64,000 bases of DNA from the NCBI GenBank assembly GCA_963969365.1, contig OZ017757.1, positions 1,488,001 through 1,552,000 of the forward strand, written 5' to 3'. A program made the translations under genes and the position numbers. Within the stretch, counting starts at the first letter, position 1, and each line of letters opens with the position of its first letter. This document shows positions 59,795 to 64,000 of this stretch, one piece after another. The notes below the pieces were generated by a model, which saw nothing but the letters and a program-made list of their open reading frames with translations, was not told the DNA's origin and ran no database searches. This DNA comes from Asterochloris sp. CNOR1. Lineage: Eukaryota > Chlorophyta > Trebouxiophyceae > Trebouxiales > Trebouxiaceae.

Positions 59795-62700
59795 TCAGTC
59801 CCAGCCAATGCTCTTCAGGTATGCAGCATAAACCTCCTTGTGAGAGGTTGAGAGCCCGATGGGGGCCCGCAGGATGTGGTCGGGGATGGTAAAAGCATCC
59901 ACCAGGGGCACTGCCACCCCCCTTAGCTCGCTGCACAGCTCCTCCACCATGCGAGCAATGGCCTTGGCCTTCTCGGGGGCCACCAGGTCGTCGTTGCGGA
60001 ACAGAATCTCCTGGTGGATGCGCTGCAGAGCGAACAGGTCTGCCATGGCCTGCAGCAGGTGCAGGGCCTGGTACTGCAGGCTGATCAGCTTCATACGGCA
60101 CAAAACACTTGGTGACTGCGCTGCACAGAGCAGTCCGCCATGGCCTGCAACAACACAGACAGGGCTTTGAGTGAGCTTGGGCTCACATTTGCTGAAGCAG
60201 CAGAGGGCCCTCAGCTTTGGCCTGCAGCAGGTACAGCAGGCCTTGCTGTACTGTAAAGCAGCCTTGTGTGTACGCTGCAGGGCAGAAAAGGTCTGCTATG
60301 GCCTGCCGCAACGAGGAGGGGACTCAGCGCAGCACATGCTTCCCTCACGAGATGCAGACAAATCAGGCTTGACATGGCCTGCACGAGCCATGAGCATGCA
60401 TTGCCTTGCTCGGCCAAGCTTGGTGTGTCCATCGCAGAACTAGAGGAGAGTAAGGTGGTGTCCTGCACTCTTCCTGTAGCAACTCTCTTTGGCTGTGAGC
60501 CATACAGTGGCCCGTTAGCCAAAGAGGTCACTCAGCAGCAGCACACCAGATTTGTGCCACTTGTAACGCTCACCACCTCAATATGGCATCCATGCAAGCC
60601 TGCCAAAGCCTTTCACAACAAGTGGGGGCCCAGCTTCAAAGAGGCTTATGGTGCAGGTGGCTTCAGTCCTCGCTCCTTGATGAAGTCAGTCTTTGCGGGT
60701 GGTCCACCATCCTTGACTTCGAAGGCAGGACAAGCTCAATACGCAGGGGTTACTGACAAGGCGTCAAGGGGGTCAAGGCCATAAAGGATGACGACACAAC
60801 ATGACCACCTCACGTCACACAGAACACCCCTGTGCAGCATGCACGCCTGTGCAGGCTGCCACGGTCACCCACCTTGAGGGACTTCCTGCTGTCTGCGTCG
60901 GGGCACGCGCTGCACCCGTCCAGGATGCTCGTCAGCATCACGCTCTCCACGTGGGCTCGCGCCAGGGCCAGCAGGTGGTTCAGGCACTTGTTCCAGGCCT
61001 GGAAGGCCCCCAGGCGCGGGGTGTGCTTGCGCAGGCGCTGGGCCACAGTCCGCAGCAGCCGCGCAGTGCGGTACCTGCAGTGGGGGGCAGGCAGTCGTTC
61101 CGGCAGCTGATCCAGGTGTGGCCGGCCTCAAATGCATGGTGTGTTTGCACACGTGCTGGACTGCGCCCCACAGCAGCGCCGTCTGCATCAGCTGCAGCAC
61201 CAGGCAGCCACACACATTTTAGTGCTGTATTGAACAAGGTGTCACGGGCACTCTTGATGTTGTGGAGCAGAGCTGCAAGCGGAGCAGCAGGCCGACCGCA
61301 CTATGTAACGCTTGGCACGCTGGCTGTCAGGCTGGAGCAGAACCTCCGTAACCCCACAAACAGCCACTTGCGCTCCTGGCACACCAGCCACTTGGGCAGC
61401 TGCCAGTCAGCACCTGCCTTTGCATGCACAAGACCCAGGCTGGGCCACACAGCTAGTCATCACTCGAGGGACATCAACAACGCACCCCTCAGAAGGCTGT
61501 GCATTGATGGATGAGCCAACACACTGTGTACTTGAGAGAGCACAGCTACTTATCAAGGTGGGGACATCAACCTCAGCAGGGGCGCGCTGACCCCCCTCAC
61601 GGCACAGTGCATTGATGCATGAGCCCTCCACCAACATTGTGTTCCCAGTTGTGTACCCGAGGGAGGCTGCTTCTCTCAGTACTTCCCAGGTTTGCACACA
61701 GGTGACGGCACACGAACAGGAGCGCACCTCATCATGCGCACGAGGAAGGCCGGGTCCCTCAGGTGTCGGGCCTCTGTGTCGTGGCTGACCAGGGGGTTGG
61801 GCGGCAGCGCGTCCAGGGCAGTCTGCCTCAGGTAGGTCCAGGTTGCCTGGACGGGGGACCCACTGAAGCGCTCCTTGTACTGCTTCAGCAGCATGGCTGC
61901 CACCTGCAGAGTGACAGGCTGGCAGCTGTGGGCTCATGGAGCAGCGCCCGCACAGAGTGTGGGGTGGACCAGAACAGAGTGTGGGGTGGGTCCTGCTGAC
62001 AGTGACCTGGCTGGCATCTGCATGGCAGACAGTCAGATGTCTGGTGGGGACTCAAGCTGGCCACTTCAGCAGCATGGCTAGCTTGTGCAGGCAACCAGCC
62101 AGGCTCAAATGGGAACGCCAGCTTTGCAGTGGACTACCACCACTGCAGGCTGGAGGGCATGCAGCAGTACTGTCCTGGTGCGCCAGGTAAGTGCACCCTC
62201 ACCTGCTGCAGCAGCACTGTGTTGTCGCCCTCAAAGGTCTGGAAGATGTCATGGTCGCTGCGCCATGCCCCAAACCTGTTCACCGCGGCATACCCATGAC
62301 CGCCGCAGCACTCGCGGCAGGTGCTGAGCGCCGCTGCAGTGTAGCTGGTCGTGTATGCTTTGAGGCCTGCAGGTGCCAGGAGGCAGAGGTTCGACAGACT
62401 TAGAGGCTTTCTTGTGCAGGGAGGGGGCTAAGCAAGGTGCGCATGCCATAGCTCATGCTGCGCTGCCAAGCAATGCCCTGGCGCGCCCCAGCCCGCACTG
62501 GTGGCAATCTATATGCCCCTGCCAGCCTTCCAGCAAGGCTGCCCTGCATGCGGTGGCTCGACCGCAGCTGCCCAGTCCGCCACTTGACATGACCTGCACC
62601 CCTGCTGCGCTGCAGCATCGACCTCCTGGCAGTGCGTGTTGTTGACTGAGTGTTGCCAAGCTGTGATGCCACATAACAGGGCCCACCTGCTGACAAGGAA

Positions 62701-63542
62701 TGCACATCAGCTACCAGGTCCTCATTCTTGCTCCTCTTCATCTCCACATACTGAGCCACGAGGAAGCGGCTAGTGAAGTGCAGCGCATAGCAGGTCGCCA
62801 GCATGGGCATCAGCTTCTGCTGCTGACTCAGGTAGTCAAGCACCGCAATCTCTGCACCCTCCGAGGGGCCGAATTGCTGCCGCTGCGCCCCGTAGCGCAC
62901 TGCAATGGTGACCGCTCCCTGCAGCAGCAGGTGTGGGGTGGCATATGATGTTCACAACCCTGCCCGAAAGGCGAGCAGGCGCAGCAGCCAGGCAGGCGCA
63001 AGGTACTCCTGTCTGCAACTGCAGCAGTGAGCCGAATTTGGAGGGAAGCACGGCTGGAGTAGTGCATAAAACCCCTCAGCTTTGGGCTAGACACAGCCTG
63101 AGGCAAAGTGCTGTGCTGAACTTGAGCACGCCTTTCAACCCCGTGCTTTGCCCTGCATCCATGCACCCATGCTCACCCCATGGAGCTGCAGGTCAGGCGC
63201 ACACAGTGCTGGCCACCAGATGTCGGCCCCAGTGCATTGCCCCATGCCCCCTCACATCCATCGGCTCCACGGAGCTGCTCAAACCAGCGACCCCACCTGC
63301 ACCGCACTCTGCATGGTCCCAGGCCCAGTGCTCACCTTGAGCACCCCCACAGAGCTGCAGGTGAGGCCCACACGCCCGCCCGTGAGCTCCCCGAGCGTGG
63401 CTGCAAAGCGGCGGCTGGGGGAGTAGGGGCTGCTGTACTTCCCGCTGCGGTCCACTGTGGCAAAACGGTCCAGCAAGTTGGTGCGCGGCAGGCGCACGCT
63501 GGTGAAGCGCAGGGCGCCATTGTCCACGCCTTGCAGGCCCAC
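59795..63542 (-). CDS. ACX: Peroxisomal acyl-CoA oxidase (5' part outside window)
   Basis: Flavoenzyme of the first step of peroxisomal beta-oxidation, making trans-2-enoyl-CoA and H2O2. Exons 63542-63336, 62918-62687, 62366-62203, 61903-61728, 61074-60873 and 60049-59795 join in phase into the last 411 residues. Landmarks: [59 protein letters not shown] and [14 protein letters not shown] (with the catalytic Glu), then the C-terminal helical domain with [18 protein letters not shown]. The VDNGAL wording is closest to plant ACX2/ACX3. The C-terminus is SIGWD with no SKL-type PTS1, so import would need an N-terminal PTS2, as in ACX2/3. That end lies beyond the window. Confidence 0.93.
60010..60315 (-). 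repeat. Three copies of the last-exon acceptor (acyl-CoA oxidase)
   Basis: The region around the acceptor of exon 60049-59795 (plus strand CGCTGCAGAGCGAACAGGTC, then TGCCATGGCCTGCAGCAGG) recurs decayed at about 60119-60150 and 60273-60312. Confidence 0.75.
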
Positions 63543-64000
63543 CTGCAGGAGATGGCAGGGTGAGACGTCTGCAAGGTACGTATTGACATTGTAGGGGACT
63601 CACACGGTGCCATCACTGCATGCTGCTGGTCCTGCAGCTGGTGCCTTCTACCTGCACAACAAGCCCAATAGCAGTGACAGGGACATCACCCATGTTATGA
63701 AACCACAGATCCCACTGATGAGGTTAGGCACACAGCCGTACTCAATGCTGCTGGTGCTGCACCTGATGTATTTCCCCTGCACGCCAGCCTGCAATCAAAG
63801 GGGCATCGTTACGGGTTTTTCAGATTACAGGGCGCCGTTGCCCCCCCATAAGCGCCACCTGCAGGGGCAATGCAGAAACCTGTCGAGAATGGTGTGGAGA
63901 CATTGCACGCCACTGCAGATGATCTGGTCAGACCAGCAGCTAACTGTCGCTCCTGTCGCTGCACACTTCTGTACAGCTGCGGCTGTCCAGATCGTGACAA
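63543..64000. other. Acyl-CoA oxidase intron sequence at window end
   Basis: Sequence upstream of the first visible oxidase exon. It contains another local duplication (CTGCTGGTCCTGCAGCTGGT near 63621 and CTGCTGGTGCTGCACCTGAT near 63748). No further oxidase exon could be recognised here. Confidence 0.5.

Noticed and set aside
1-64000. CRISPR arrays, bacterial operons, insertion sequences, tRNA or rRNA genes
   Set aside because: The repeats here are exon-derived and unevenly spaced. I saw no direct-repeat/spacer array, transposase or recognisable structured RNA gene, although small RNA genes could be missed by eye.

Overview
This window looks like nuclear DNA of a green alga, probably a trebouxiophyte or related chlorophyte. 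It is GC-rich. Almost every gene is split into many short exons. Introns mostly end in CTGCAG|G, and several start with GC rather than GT. The proteins are eukaryotic and plant-like: NF-YC, misato, a plant-type complex I PDSW subunit, IFT20, SFI1 and a peroxisomal acyl-CoA oxidase. I built exon models by hand and checked that reading phases close from exon to exon. Eight complete genes close exactly or nearly so. Two partial genes run off the window ends. Two coiled-coil genes have some unresolved junctions.

Layout: (1) 1-2913 (+), 3' part of a membrane-anchored multicopper oxidase. (2) 3237-8249 (-), misato, 13 exons, 580 aa. (3) 8422-9653 (+), small GAT-domain protein. (4) 9978-14107 (+), NF-YC. 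(5) 14727-20683 (-), unidentified coiled-coil protein. (6) 21124-21926 (-), IFT20, 138 aa. (7) 22113-37834 (+), giant SFI1-like centrin-binding protein, about 30 exons and 2,500 aa. (8) 37991-38649 (-), NDUFB10/PDSW, 102 aa. (9) 40179-43578 (+), NOT4-type RING protein with no visible RRM, 527 aa. (10) 43929-53929 (-), unidentified coiled-coil protein with an IQ motif. (11) 54293-59231 (+), EF-hand protein, 500 aa. (12) 59795-63542 (-), 3' part of an acyl-CoA oxidase. Neighbours are often head-to-head (misato/GAT, IFT20/SFI1, NDUFB10/NOT4-like, IQ/EF-hand) or tail-to-tail.

Functionally there is a loose theme of cilium, centriole and microtubule genes: IFT20, SFI1, misato (tubulin-like), two coiled-coil proteins (one with a calmodulin/centrin-type IQ site) and an EF-hand protein. 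IFT20 and SFI1 share an intergenic region of only 186 bp. The rest is housekeeping: CCAAT-binding transcription factor, complex I, ubiquitin ligase-like RING, endosomal GAT adaptor and beta-oxidation.

The most unusual feature is in the non-coding DNA. Again and again, introns carry decayed tandem copies of an adjacent exon edge, usually the 3' splice site plus the first 30-70 bases of the next exon, at spacings of about 70-300 bp. At least thirteen loci show this. In one (47330-47812) four copies of a 108-bp unit are still open in the same reading frame. The pattern suggests that introns here grow, and pseudo-exons arise, by repeated short tandem duplication across splice sites.
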